Of a stretch of DNA of 32,769 nt, positions 1 through 8,858 are shown one piece after another (positions within the stretch are counted from its first letter, which is position 1; every line of letters begins with the position of its first letter). The position numbers were made by a program, and so were the translations under genes. The stretch is taken from the NCBI GenBank assembly GCA_964452045.1, contig CAYVKM010000039.1:1-32769 (forward strand), written 5' to 3'. The stretch is from CAYVKM01 sp964452045 (GTDB lineage Bacteria; Calditrichota; Calditrichia; RBG-13-44-9). The notes beneath the pieces were generated by a model. The model did not search any database and was not told where the DNA came from. It saw only the letters and a program-made list of their open reading frames with translations.

Positions 1-68
1 AGGACCAGGCAGAACAGGATCAGCAGGAGAACCAGCCACTCCCTTTTTATATTAAGTTCTGAAATCAT
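1..68 (-). CDS. N-terminal fragment of a membrane protein (partial)
   Basis: The complement reads from an ATG at 68 and runs off the window edge without a stop, giving 22 residues that begin MISELNIKREW and continue as an unbroken hydrophobic stretch rich in Leu, Ile and Val. This looks like a short cytoplasmic N-terminus followed by a first membrane helix. No Shine-Dalgarno motif is evident upstream, and the family cannot be named from so little. It is divergent from the gene at 668. Confidence 0.45.
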   Translation of the reverse strand, partial: MISELNIKREWLVLLLILFCLV

Positions 69-325
69 AGCGATTAATTATTTTGTATTGTGTTCATTCC
101 GATCAGGAGTTCACCTATTTCATTTTAGAACAACATTAAATTCTGCAATCTTCACAGGCCTATTATAAATAAGCTATCTATCCATTCAAAGCTATTAATT
201 ATCTCTGATTAATGATGATTCCAAGACAGACAAATGTAATAGGATCTGTTGGTTATTTCATAAATACTTCTGAAAAATATCGATCATCAAAAATTAAACC
301 TAAATTATTATCGAATCAGCCCACA

Positions 326-454
326 TGTCATTCCCTGTCTGCCGGCCAGGCAGGCGGCTTCCGAGCCGGAATCTCCCGAAAGTTAATGAATTATAGTATT
401 TGGCTATTAAATCCCGGATCACCTGCCTGCTGCAGGCAGGAGCCCCGGACGACA
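326..454. repeat. REP-like inverted repeat with nested CCTGCC/GGCAGG palindromes
   Basis: The element opens with TGTCATTCC and closes with GGACGACA, an imperfect inverted pair like the ends of common intergenic REP-type repeats. Inside lie two GC-rich palindromes: an imperfect one at 334-354 and a perfect one at 422-440, with 9-bp arms CCTGCCTGC/GCAGGCAGG around one T. Its GC content is far above the surrounding AT-rich DNA. An open frame across it (212-475) has no ribosome binding site and is explained by the repeat. A related module occurs at 31301-31319. Confidence 0.7.
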
Positions 455-521
455 ATTTTTACTCTTTATTTTTAACCTACAAACAATATTTCAGAAGTTT
501 TTCTAAAATAATATTGAATGT

Positions 522-530
522 TGCTATAAT
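522..530 (+). promoter_or_regulatory. Candidate extended -10 promoter
   Basis: TGCTATAAT is a textbook extended -10 (TGn-TATAAT) about 135 bp ahead of the start at 668. No good -35 is present at the expected distance. A TTGACG at 562-567 is another -35 candidate but has only a weak -10 (TTTTAT). Either could serve the gene run that starts at 668. Confidence 0.35.
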
Positions 531-667
531 CGAATGGAGAGAGTTCGGGTTGTAAATTTACTTGACGGTTTGCCTGAGTCTCGCTTTTATCATAAAGAGC
601 TGAAAAGCGAAATTCATGAAAACTTCATCAAATATCGCTAAATAAAATTGATTTAGAGTGAATTCGT

Positions 668-2092
668 ATGATTCAAACTTTACTGCATAAAATCATTATT
701 CTGGGAAACTGGGAATATCTGATCATCTTCCTGGCGATATTTCTTGAAAGTTCGGCATTTCTTGGCTTAATCCTTCCCGGTGAAACCATGGTGGTGCTGG
801 CCGGATTTTTATCCTCCCAGGGCTATCTGAAGCTGGGAGATTGTGTCTGGATCATCATGCTCGCAGCCATATTAGGGGATAGTCTGGGATATTTTTTCGG
901 AAGCACCATCGGTAAGCATTATTTCGAAAAACATAAGCGTCTGCTTTTTCTAAAACGAAAACATATCCGAAAAACAAATGTCTATTTTCAGCATCACGGA
1001 GGAAAAACGGTTTTCTTTAGCCGGTTTGTCAGCATACTGCGTGAAGCGGCTCCATTTGCCGCTGGTATTGCTGAAATGCCCTTTCGCAAGTTTTTTCTCT
1101 ACAATGCACCGGGTGGGATTTTGTGGACGCTCACTTTTCTCCTGCTTGGTTATTATTTTGGACAAAGCTGGCAATTGATTGAAAAGTGGTTGGGAAGAGC
1201 GGGACTGTTTCTTTTCCTGTTAGCTCTGGTGATAGTCCTCTTTATATACCTGTATCGGATTATTTCCCGGAGAAAAGTGGAAATTACCCTGTGGTTCAAA
1301 CACTTCGGCAGGGCATTTATTTCGGTGTTTCAGATTAGGGAATTTATTACAATACACCCAGCAATAGCCGTTTTTTTTCGCCTGAAACTATCCCCAAAGT
1401 TCTACCTGGTTCTTCATCTCCTGATCGGATTAATGTTCAGTGCCGGATTTATCTGGATCTTCGGAAGAATTGTGGTCAATGTCCTTAGTGGTAACCCCTT
1501 TGTTTACCTTGATCGGTGGGTTCAAAATCAGATATTATACTTTCAAACGCCTTTTGTTACCACATTTATGAAAATTGTAACCCGGTTTGGCAGCGGGCTG
1601 ATCATCCTTATCGGATCGGTTTTCGGAATAATCTATTTCTATCTCAATCGTAAATTTGCCGAGCTGGTTATCTATCTGGTCACCATTATTGGCGGATCGG
1701 TTCTGGTTTTGGTACTGAAAGATGCTATTCACCGGCCCAGGCCTGTAGTGCTTGTTCCGTTGCTGCATGTCCAGGGGTGGAGTTTCCCCAGTGGCCATGC
1801 CATGATGTCTGTTGTATTTTGGGGAATTGCTACTTATTTTCTGATTAGACATCAGAATTCCTGGAATATCCGGGTATTTTTTGTGCTCGCCTTAGGATTT
1901 TTAATCTCACTAATCAGTTTCAGCAGGCTATATTTGCAGGTACATTATTTAAGTGACATTATTGGTGGAATAAGCGGAGGCTTATTATGGCTCGTTTTTG
2001 CCATTACCGCGTTGGAAGTATATCAGCGGAAATCCATTCGGAAAGAAAACTCAGTCAAGAAAAATAAAGCGGTGGCAAACTATGCCAAATAG
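668..2092 (+). CDS. DedA-family / PAP2 phosphatase fusion membrane protein
   Basis: A 474-residue polytopic protein joining two families. Residues about 15-170 are DedA/SNARE-associated-like: an early FLESSAF...LPGE segment, a GDSLGYFFG segment near 70-78, and the loop SRFVSILREAAPFAAG near 118-133. DedA proteins are linked to lipid flipping and membrane homeostasis. Residues about 245-450 are a PAP2 acid phosphatase with all three motifs: K351-x6-R358-P359, PSGH 374-377 and SR(419-420)-x5-H426-x3-D430. The full triad predicts activity on lipid phosphates or pyrophosphates such as undecaprenyl pyrophosphate, on the periplasmic side. A basic tail follows. It starts the rightward gene run, 34 bp before tolC. 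The fold assignment is firm; the substrate is inferred. Confidence 0.9.
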   Translation: MIQTLLHKIIILGNWEYLIIFLAIFLESSAFLGLILPGETMVVLAGFLSSQGYLKLGDCVWIIMLAAILGDSLGYFFGSTIGKHYFEKHKRLLFLKRKHIRKTNVYFQHHGGKTVFFSRFVSILREAAPFAAGIAEMPFRKFFLYNAPGGILWTLTFLLLGYYFGQSWQLIEKWLGRAGLFLFLLALVIVLFIYLYRIISRRKVEITLWFKHFGRAFISVFQIREFITIHPAIAVFFRLKLSPKFYLVLHLLIGLMFSAGFIWIFGRIVVNVLSGNPFVYLDRWVQNQILYFQTPFVTTFMKIVTRFGSGLIILIGSVFGIIYFYLNRKFAELVIYLVTIIGGSVLVLVLKDAIHRPRPVVLVPLLHVQGWSFPSGHAMMSVVFWGIATYFLIRHQNSWNIRVFFVLALGFLISLISFSRLYLQVHYLSDIIGGISGGLLWLVFAITALEVYQRKSIRKENSVKKNKAVANYAK

Positions 2093-2126
2093 CACATACT
2101 TACCGTAAATTCATTCGGAGAACCAG

Positions 2127-3428
2127 ATGTATCGACGAATTAAAATTATCTCAATGCTGATTGTTTTAGCAATTCCATTCATCGGCTATAGCCAGGAGCA
2201 AACTTATGATTTATCATCCTTAATGGATCTGGCCCTGGAGAAAAACGCCGATGTGCGGGTGCAGTCCCTGGGTAACCGGATCAGTCAGAAGCAGTATTGG
2301 CAGGCAGTTACCGGATGGCTTCCCCAGGTTACCGGCGAGGGTGGTTATATTGAGAGCTCCGGATCGAATGGACTGCCAGATTTTGTTGGGGCTAATGGCC
2401 TGAAGGAACGAATTGCCTACCTCAATGCCAGCCAGACCATTTTCGATGCGGATAATTGGTTGAGGCTAAAGGAGAGCAAAATTAATAATCAGCAACAGCA
2501 TGTTTTCTATTCCCTCACCCGGCAACAGGTTTTGTTTAAGGTGGTTCAAGCTTATTTTAATATATTGAAATCTGAGGGGGAGATAAAAACTTATCAGCAA
2601 AATCTGGAGGCGTTTAAACTTATTTACCAGCAGAGTCAGTTGTTATATAAAAGCGGTGAAGTGCCGGAAATTGATGTCAAAAAATCTTTGGTTGAATTCA
2701 TGCTTCAGAAAAATGCAGTGATCCGGGCAAATAAAACTTATCAGGAGAATATCAATAACCTGAAGATGATAGTAGATTTGCCCATGGAAGAAATTGTTAC
2801 TATTCGGGAGTTTCCCCTGAACAAAATCCACCTGGATAGCCTGGATCAATATCAGCAGGTGGCAACGAGCAATAATCTGGAATTAAAAATGCTGAAGATG
2901 GATCTCACCCGATTCCAAATTCAGAAAACATCTTCATTATTGCAGCATTTACCCACAGCGAATGTTGGATTTCTCTATGGCTGGGATACCAATGATTTAC
3001 TCCGGGGGAATACCCGTGGCTGGCAGGCCTATATCAACTTAAGTATTCCACTCTGGCAATGGGGTGGTCTGGCGGTGAATCATCAGATAGCAGAATTGCA
3101 GTATCAACAGACCCAAAGCCGGATAGATCAACTGCAAAAGCAAATATTCCAGCAAGTTCAGGTGGCATATAACGAGTGCGTGATTCAGAAACAGCAGATG
3201 GAAGCCATGGAGCAGAGCCGGGATGCCGCAGAAGAAGCATTGAAGATGGCCCAGGTTGGGTACCGGGAAGGAACCCTGACCAATCTCGATCTGATCACTA
3301 CTCAAAAACTTCTCACCGAAACCCAGATAAATTATTCAAATGCAATTTATGATTTCTATATCGCTAAAGCCCAACTATTCCTTACCATGGGAAAAATGAA
3401 GGAGGATTTTGAATGGGTCGAAAACTGA
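2127..3428 (+). CDS. TolC-family outer membrane efflux protein
   Basis: A 433-residue protein with a signal peptide at about 1-22 (basic start, hydrophobic core, ending GYSQ). The rest is the TolC repeat architecture: long Gln/Leu-rich coiled-coil helices (about 125-240 and 330-425) with outer-membrane strand segments between them. The C-terminal helix (MAQVGYREGTLTNLDLITTQ) is the usual family signature. It forms the outer-membrane exit duct of a tripartite pump. A CGGAGAA ribosome binding site lies before the ATG. The gene overlaps the adaptor gene by 16 bp, so the two are likely co-translated. The duct role is well supported; the substrate is unknown. Confidence 0.92.
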   Translation: MYRRIKIISMLIVLAIPFIGYSQEQTYDLSSLMDLALEKNADVRVQSLGNRISQKQYWQAVTGWLPQVTGEGGYIESSGSNGLPDFVGANGLKERIAYLNASQTIFDADNWLRLKESKINNQQQHVFYSLTRQQVLFKVVQAYFNILKSEGEIKTYQQNLEAFKLIYQQSQLLYKSGEVPEIDVKKSLVEFMLQKNAVIRANKTYQENINNLKMIVDLPMEEIVTIREFPLNKIHLDSLDQYQQVATSNNLELKMLKMDLTRFQIQKTSSLLQHLPTANVGFLYGWDTNDLLRGNTRGWQAYINLSIPLWQWGGLAVNHQIAELQYQQTQSRIDQLQKQIFQQVQVAYNECVIQKQQMEAMEQSRDAAEEALKMAQVGYREGTLTNLDLITTQKLLTETQINYSNAIYDFYIAKAQLFLTMGKMKEDFEWVEN

Positions 3429-4444
3429 TAGTGGTTAGCGGACTGATGTTATTTCTTTATGAAATTGTCTTCGGCCAGACCATTGCCCCGGTAAAGGTGG
3501 AGAATACCAGAGTCACACCGATTTATGCCACAGTACAAGGTTATGGGACAATTGAACCGCTTCCGGAAGACAATATTCCACTCAGCGCGGATGCACCCAT
3601 GCGCATCCTGGAGATAACTGTAAAACCGGGTGACCAGGTCAAAAAGGGCGAGTTGGTTGTTAAATTGCAACGGGATCACTCGCTTGATGTTGCCGTAAGT
3701 AAGGCAAAAATTACTATGCAGAAAGACAGCCTGGATTATAAACGGGCTGTTACCCTTTACGACAGCGGGGTGATTCCAAGAGTGAAGCTGGAAAATGCCA
3801 AGAACGATTACGATATCTCCCGCGCGGATTATGAATTGCAGAAAAAACAACTGGATTATGCCATCCAGAACAGTGAACTCCGTTCACCCATAAACGGAAT
3901 TGTCACCATTATAAACGGGGTGGTTGGTCAGATTACCGATCCCACTCAGCCCATTTTGCGCATTGTGAATCTACAGGAGATGATGGCAATCATTGGGATT
4001 GAGATTGAAGATATCTCCAGTATCCGGATCGATCAAATGGCCGATATTACCATTCCCAATTTACCCGATGGCCGGGTTTTTAAGGGAACCGTGAGTAAAC
4101 TAAATCATGAAATTGATCCCGCCACGCAATTAATCAATATTTGGGTAAGAATCAAAAATCCCACAGAATTTCTTCAGCCGGGAATGTTTGCGGAAGCCAA
4201 AATTATCGTAAAGGAAGACCTTAATGCCCTTACCGTTCCCAAGTCAGCTGTACTTGAGGACACAGATGGACCGTATATTTTTATTGTACGGGACAGCACT
4301 GCTTATAAAACCCAGATAAAAACCGGTATAGAAAACGACTCTCTGGTTCAGGTCTTAAAAGGAGTGCAAAAGGGAGTACCGGTGGTTTACCAGGGGAATT
4401 ACGAATTGGAAGACAGTATGAAAGTACGGATAGAAAATCAATAG
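3413..4444 (+). CDS. Periplasmic adaptor (membrane fusion) protein of an RND efflux pump
   Basis: A 343-residue HlyD/AcrA-like adaptor. Residues 1-21 form a signal peptide ending FGQ. A lipoyl-like half follows at about 45-85 (ITVKPGDQVKKGELVVKLQ), then a short helical hairpin at about 95-150, the second lipoyl half (LRSPINGIVTIINGVVGQ, about 155-175), a beta-barrel domain and a membrane-proximal domain. There is no lipobox Cys, so it is probably anchored only by partner contacts. The start lies inside the end of tolC and has an AAGGAGG site at about 3399-3405. It should bridge the TolC protein upstream and the RND pump downstream. Confidence 0.9.
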   Translation: MGRKLIVVSGLMLFLYEIVFGQTIAPVKVENTRVTPIYATVQGYGTIEPLPEDNIPLSADAPMRILEITVKPGDQVKKGELVVKLQRDHSLDVAVSKAKITMQKDSLDYKRAVTLYDSGVIPRVKLENAKNDYDISRADYELQKKQLDYAIQNSELRSPINGIVTIINGVVGQITDPTQPILRIVNLQEMMAIIGIEIEDISSIRIDQMADITIPNLPDGRVFKGTVSKLNHEIDPATQLINIWVRIKNPTEFLQPGMFAEAKIIVKEDLNALTVPKSAVLEDTDGPYIFIVRDSTAYKTQIKTGIENDSLVQVLKGVQKGVPVVYQGNYELEDSMKVRIENQ

Positions 4445-4555
4445 GATTCAAGATTGGATTTGAACAGGTATTAATCAGAAAGAAAGGGCATAAAACTGAA
4501 ATGCAACAGAAATAGGGAGAATTAGTATTGAATTCAGAAAATGAAGAAGGAAGCA

Positions 4556-7500
4556 ATGGACATCAATAAACTTATGCGAACTCATACCAAGGCGATTTTG
4601 TTTGTTGTTATTGTGCTGGTTTTAGCTGGCACATTCAGCGGTTTTAAGCTTCCGGTATCCCTTTTTCCCAATATTGCTTTCCCCAGAATCGTGGTGAGTG
4701 CCGATGCCGGAGACATGCCGGCGGATCAGATGATGATCACTGTTACCCGGAAACTGGAGCAGGCGGTAAATTCAATTTTGGGTGTAGTCAATGTTCGCTC
4801 GGTGACCAGCCGCGGCAATACCGAACTATCAATAAATTTCCACTGGAACCTGGATATGATCCAGGCGGAACTGATGGTTAATAATGCTATTAATCAAATC
4901 AGGAATGAACTTCCACCGAATATTCAGTTTGAAGTTCGCCGGATGAATCCTACGGTATATCCTACCATTGGTTATAGCCTTACCTCGACCAGCATCAGCC
5001 AGGTAAAATTGCGGAAATTTGCCGAACTTGTCCTCAGCCCGGTCTTGACCAGCATCGATGGCGTGGCGAAAGCAAGTGTGATTGGCGGGCAGATAAAAGA
5101 GTACCAGATTATTGTCAATCCCGAGCGACTTCGTTCCTATAATCTTTCCATGACCGATCTGGTAGATGCTATCAGAAAAACAAATATTATTGGTTCGGTG
5201 GGAAAAATTGAGCAGGATTATCAGCTTTACCTGACTCTGCTGGATGGGCAATACCGTTCCCTGGAAGATATCGGTCATACCGAAATAAAGATCCGGAATC
5301 AACTGCCAGTTTTTTTGGATGATGTAGCGGTTATCAAAGAGTCTGTGCGTCCACAATGGACCCGGGTTACCAGTAACGGGCAGGAGGCAGTCCTGGTAAA
5401 TGTCTATCAGCAACCAGGTGCCAATACCGTACAGATTGATAACATCATCAAATCCACGCTCGATGGATTAAAAGACCGCATCCCTGCTGGAATTACCCTA
5501 TCAAAATTTTATGATCAATCCGATCTTATCGTGGAGAGCATGAAAAATGTCCGGGACAGTATTCTGATTGGTGTATTATTGGCAGTCTTGATTTTATATA
5601 TATTTTTAAGAAATAGTAAAATTACCCTTATCGCATCGCTGGATGTGCCTATTACCATCGCGATTACAATCCTGCTCATGTCCCTTCTGGGAATGAGCTT
5701 TAACATAATGACCCTGGGTGGAATTGCCGCTGCCATTGGCCTTATAATCGATGATGCGATTGTGGTGGTGGAAAATATTATCCGGCACCTTGCCCTAAAG
5801 CGGGAAACTCATAAGGGTGCCGTCTCGTCTTCTTTAAAAGAAATCCTGCATCCGATTTTTGGTTCATCCTTCAGCACCATTGTGGTTTTTGCCCCGCTCG
5901 CTTTTCTCACCGGGGTAACCGGTGCCTTTTTTAAATCGCTATCGCTAACCATTGCGGCAAGTTTGCTGGTATCCATGCTGTTATCCATGCTTTTTATTCC
6001 CATCTTCTCCCAACGCTGGATATCAAAACGGGATGCTGAAAAGCAGGAGCATGAAGGTGCGGTATTCCGGTTCCTCCATCACTATTATGAAATTACCTTA
6101 ACCGTCCTGTTGAAGCGAAAATATATCCCTCTGGTCATCGGTTTTTTATTAATTGTTTCCGGATATTTTCTTTATAAATCATTACCTACCGGTTTTTTAC
6201 CCTATATGGATGAAGGAACATTTATCCTGGATTATCGCACGCCGGCTGGTACATCGCTTGAGGAAACTAACCGGATTATTCTGCAGATTGAGGATATTCT
6301 GACCAAAATTCCCGAGGTCGCCAGTTATTCACGCCGCACCGGCCTTCAGCTGGGTGGTGGCCTAACCGAAGCCAATATGGGTGATTTTCTGATCCGGCTC
6401 AAGAAGAGTCGCCATCGAAATATTCAGGAAATTATTGATGATGTCCGGGGTAAAGTTCTTCACTTTGTACCGGGAGTAGAGGTGGAATTTGCCCAATTGA
6501 TGGGGGACCTTATCGGTGATTTAACCGCAGTTCCGCAACCAATAGAAATTAAAGTGTTCGGCAATGAGTATTCCCAGATCCATCGTATTTCCCAAAAAAT
6601 AGTTCAGGAAATTGAAAAGGTGAGGGGAGTGGTGGATATTTACGATGGGGTTACTATTGCCGGTTCCAGCATTCTGTTAAGAGTGGATAAGTTAAAAGCA
6701 GGAATGTATGGATTGTCTGCTGAGAAAATACAGCAGGAACTTGCAGCGTCCATTGGTGGTACTGTGGCTTCGGAAATTCCTGATCAACAGTATATGGTGG
6801 GAATACGGGTATGGTATCCGAAGAGCGAACGTGCCGACATTGAGAAAATAAAACGGATCCGAATACTCACACCGACCGGCGATTATGTATCAGTGGTCTC
6901 CATTGCGGACATCAAAATAAAGGAAGGGCAGCCGGAATTAACCCGCGAAAATCAGAAGCAGATGATTGCGGTAACTGCCCGGATCAGTGGCCGGGACATG
7001 GGCAGCACCTTGAGAGATATTCAGGAACGATTGAAGAAAAATATACAGCTGCCCCAGAACGTTTTTATCCAGTATGGCGGGCTATACCGAGAACAACAAA
7101 AATCATTCCGGGATCTGTTGCTGGTTCTGCTCACTGCTATATTGCTCGTTTTTACTGTTCAACTGATCGAATTTGAATCTTTCAAGATTCCATTTATCAT
7201 ATTAATCGTGGACATTCTTTCTCTGTTCGGGGTATTTTTCCTTCTGAAAATAACCGGTGTTGCCCTCAACATATCTTCTATGATGGGTATGATTATGATT
7301 ATTGGTATTGTGGCAGAAAATGCGATCTTTTTGATTCACTATATACAGATTTTTTCGCGACAGGAAAAATCCATGGTCCTGGCAGTCATCGAAGCAGGCA
7401 AGGTTCGTATGAGGCCAATTATTATGACCACCCTGGCTGCTGTTCTGGCTTTGATGCCATTGGCGATTGGGGTTGGCGCCGGTGCTCAAATGCAGCAGCC

Positions 7501-7636
7501 ACTGGCCATTGCCGTCATCGGTGGATTTTCACTTTCTGCTTTTTTATTGCTGCTGTTTCTGCCGGTTGTATACCTTATTTTCTTTAATGAGAAAACAAAA
7601 CATCTCACAGATCATGAAGGAGAAAAAAATGAATAA
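4556..7636 (+). CDS. RND-family inner-membrane efflux transporter
   Basis: About 1026 residues with the standard RND plan: one N-terminal helix, a large periplasmic loop, a helix bundle, a second large loop and a second bundle. The proton-relay segment GLIIDDAIVVVEN carries the paired Asp encoded at 5750-5755. Its spelling is nearer to hydrophobe/amphiphile exporters than to metal pumps, which are usually marked by other charged residues. I chose the ATG at 4556 because AAGGAAG sits just ahead of it; the in-frame ATG at 4541 would add five residues but has no well-spaced site. It completes a TolC-adaptor-pump set. The end overlaps the next gene by 8 bp. The substrate is unknown. Confidence 0.93.
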   Translation: MDINKLMRTHTKAILFVVIVLVLAGTFSGFKLPVSLFPNIAFPRIVVSADAGDMPADQMMITVTRKLEQAVNSILGVVNVRSVTSRGNTELSINFHWNLDMIQAELMVNNAINQIRNELPPNIQFEVRRMNPTVYPTIGYSLTSTSISQVKLRKFAELVLSPVLTSIDGVAKASVIGGQIKEYQIIVNPERLRSYNLSMTDLVDAIRKTNIIGSVGKIEQDYQLYLTLLDGQYRSLEDIGHTEIKIRNQLPVFLDDVAVIKESVRPQWTRVTSNGQEAVLVNVYQQPGANTVQIDNIIKSTLDGLKDRIPAGITLSKFYDQSDLIVESMKNVRDSILIGVLLAVLILYIFLRNSKITLIASLDVPITIAITILLMSLLGMSFNIMTLGGIAAAIGLIIDDAIVVVENIIRHLALKRETHKGAVSSSLKEILHPIFGSSFSTIVVFAPLAFLTGVTGAFFKSLSLTIAASLLVSMLLSMLFIPIFSQRWISKRDAEKQEHEGAVFRFLHHYYEITLTVLLKRKYIPLVIGFLLIVSGYFLYKSLPTGFLPYMDEGTFILDYRTPAGTSLEETNRIILQIEDILTKIPEVASYSRRTGLQLGGGLTEANMGDFLIRLKKSRHRNIQEIIDDVRGKVLHFVPGVEVEFAQLMGDLIGDLTAVPQPIEIKVFGNEYSQIHRISQKIVQEIEKVRGVVDIYDGVTIAGSSILLRVDKLKAGMYGLSAEKIQQELAASIGGTVASEIPDQQYMVGIRVWYPKSERADIEKIKRIRILTPTGDYVSVVSIADIKIKEGQPELTRENQKQMIAVTARISGRDMGSTLRDIQERLKKNIQLPQNVFIQYGGLYREQQKSFRDLLLVLLTAILLVFTVQLIEFESFKIPFIILIVDILSLFGVFFLLKITGVALNISSMMGMIMIIGIVAENAIFLIHYIQIFSRQEKSMVLAVIEAGKVRMRPIIMTTLAAVLALMPLAIGVGAGAQMQQPLAIAVIGGFSLSAFLLLLFLPVVYLIFFNEKTKHLTDHEGEKNE

Positions 7637-8285
7637 ATTCCTCATAAGTTTTATAGTGTCTGTCTGCACCATTCAGATTTTATCTGCCCAGCCGGCACCG
7701 AGACCACTACCATCAGAAATATACTTTGTTGCTGAAAAGGCAGAAGATGTTATCGATTTTTATTTGCAGAATAATTGGTCCGCAGCTCAGGTGTTGATGG
7801 ATAGTATTCGCGTATCTCAAAACAATATGGAAAAATATTTTCAGGAAAACAGGATGCCCCGGATGGTGCCAGATCTTTATGATTATCTGGTTTTTCAGCT
7901 CTCTCTCCTGACTGGCGAAAAACAGGAGCCGCTTCAAGCTGCCCTGGTCGCGAACCAGATAACCCGGATGATGATAGAACTGGAAGGCAATTATGTTCAC
8001 TCTGCCCCCATGCAGATACCGCTGATGGATTATCTTGGCCGGGAACTGGTTATTCTGGCTAAAATGCCGGATGATTACGGGATGCTCCAGAAACGCGAAG
8101 ATGAACTTGAAAAAGACTGGTCGAATCTGCGTCCCCAGATTATGCTGCGCAACGGACAGGCGTTGGCCATCAAAATAGACCAGACAATGGATCAGATCAA
8201 AGCAGCTGCCGATCATCAGAAAATAGTGCAGAAGGGGAAGGTTATCCTGGATCTGGTGGATGAGATCGAAAATTTGTTCAAATAA
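7629..8285 (+). CDS. Secreted protein of unknown function, coupled to the RND pump
   Basis: A 218-residue protein with a signal peptide of about 20 residues (MNKFLISFIVSVCTIQILSA, cleavage probably before QP). The mature part is largely helical and hydrophilic, with no Cys and no motif I recognise. The start is inside the RND reading frame, 8 bp before its stop, with AAGGAG at 7617-7622; a longer frame opening at 7467 runs inside the pump gene and would bury the signal peptide. Tight coupling to the pump suggests a periplasmic accessory to the efflux system, but this is only inferred from position. It could also be a general stress or envelope protein. Confidence 0.8.
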   Translation: MNKFLISFIVSVCTIQILSAQPAPRPLPSEIYFVAEKAEDVIDFYLQNNWSAAQVLMDSIRVSQNNMEKYFQENRMPRMVPDLYDYLVFQLSLLTGEKQEPLQAALVANQITRMMIELEGNYVHSAPMQIPLMDYLGRELVILAKMPDDYGMLQKREDELEKDWSNLRPQIMLRNGQALAIKIDQTMDQIKAAADHQKIVQKGKVILDLVDEIENLFK

Positions 8286-8324
8286 AATTTATCGATTTTT
8301 CAATAAACAGGAGATGACGACATC

Positions 8325-8795
8325 ATGAAGATTATCAAATTTCCGGCTCCCTTCCAACATAAACATCCCCCTATTAAAAATGTCAATGAACTTTTAGAAG
8401 AAAAAGGTACAACCGGTCAACGATCTGCCGATTGGGTGGCCAGAAATATCGGGTCCTGGAAGTTTATCATTATCCAGTCAATATTGTTAACATTCTGGGT
8501 TATCCTGAATGTGACCGCTTTTATCTATCACTGGGATCCCTATCCATTTATCCTGATGAATCTGGTTTTATCGCTTCAGGCCGCCTACACCGCGCCAATC
8601 ATCATGATGAGCCAGAACCGGCAATCCGAACGGGACCGGATTGAAGCCCATAATGATTACCAGACAAACCTGAAGTCGGAGGAGGAGATCAGAGCCATCC
8701 TGACACATCTGGCGGCACAGGATGAGGCATTGATCCAGATTCAGCAATTTCTGGTTGATTTGAAATCTGGTAGTGAAAAAATTGAGGTTGAGTAG
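8325..8795 (+). CDS. DUF1003 family membrane protein
   Basis: A 156-residue protein matching the DUF1003 pattern: an N-terminal linker (ADWVARNIGSWKFI at about 37-50), two membrane helices (about 46-65 and 75-97), the conserved stretch TAPIIMMSQNRQSERDR around 95-111 and a charged C-terminal helix. No biochemical role is established for the family. The ATG at 8325 is preceded by an AGGAG. It lies 39 bp after the RND-coupled protein, so it is probably in the same transcript. Confidence 0.88.
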   Translation: MKIIKFPAPFQHKHPPIKNVNELLEEKGTTGQRSADWVARNIGSWKFIIIQSILLTFWVILNVTAFIYHWDPYPFILMNLVLSLQAAYTAPIIMMSQNRQSERDRIEAHNDYQTNLKSEEEIRAILTHLAAQDEALIQIQQFLVDLKSGSEKIEVE

Positions 8796-8858
8796 AGAAT
8801 TATCTCCGATGGCAGAAAATAGTTTATAGCTTAATGATAAATATTTAAATTTAGAAAG

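Larger units (their letters stand above)
69..667. other. Intergenic region between divergent genes
   Basis: Outside the REP-like repeat and a candidate promoter at 522-530, this stretch is AT-rich and holds no convincing gene. It separates the leftward partial gene from the rightward DedA-PAP2 gene. Confidence 0.6.

Noticed and set aside
212..475. 87-codon open frame on the + strand
   Set aside because: It runs across the REP-like repeat and has no ribosome binding site or protein-like composition.
4829..5413. 194-codon antisense frame inside the RND gene
   Set aside because: Shadow of a gene with full family motifs on the other strand; no ribosome binding site or family features.
7467..7628. 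54-codon upstream extension of the RND-coupled gene
   Set aside because: It lies inside the pump gene in another frame and would bury a clear signal peptide; AAGGAG marks 7629 as the start.
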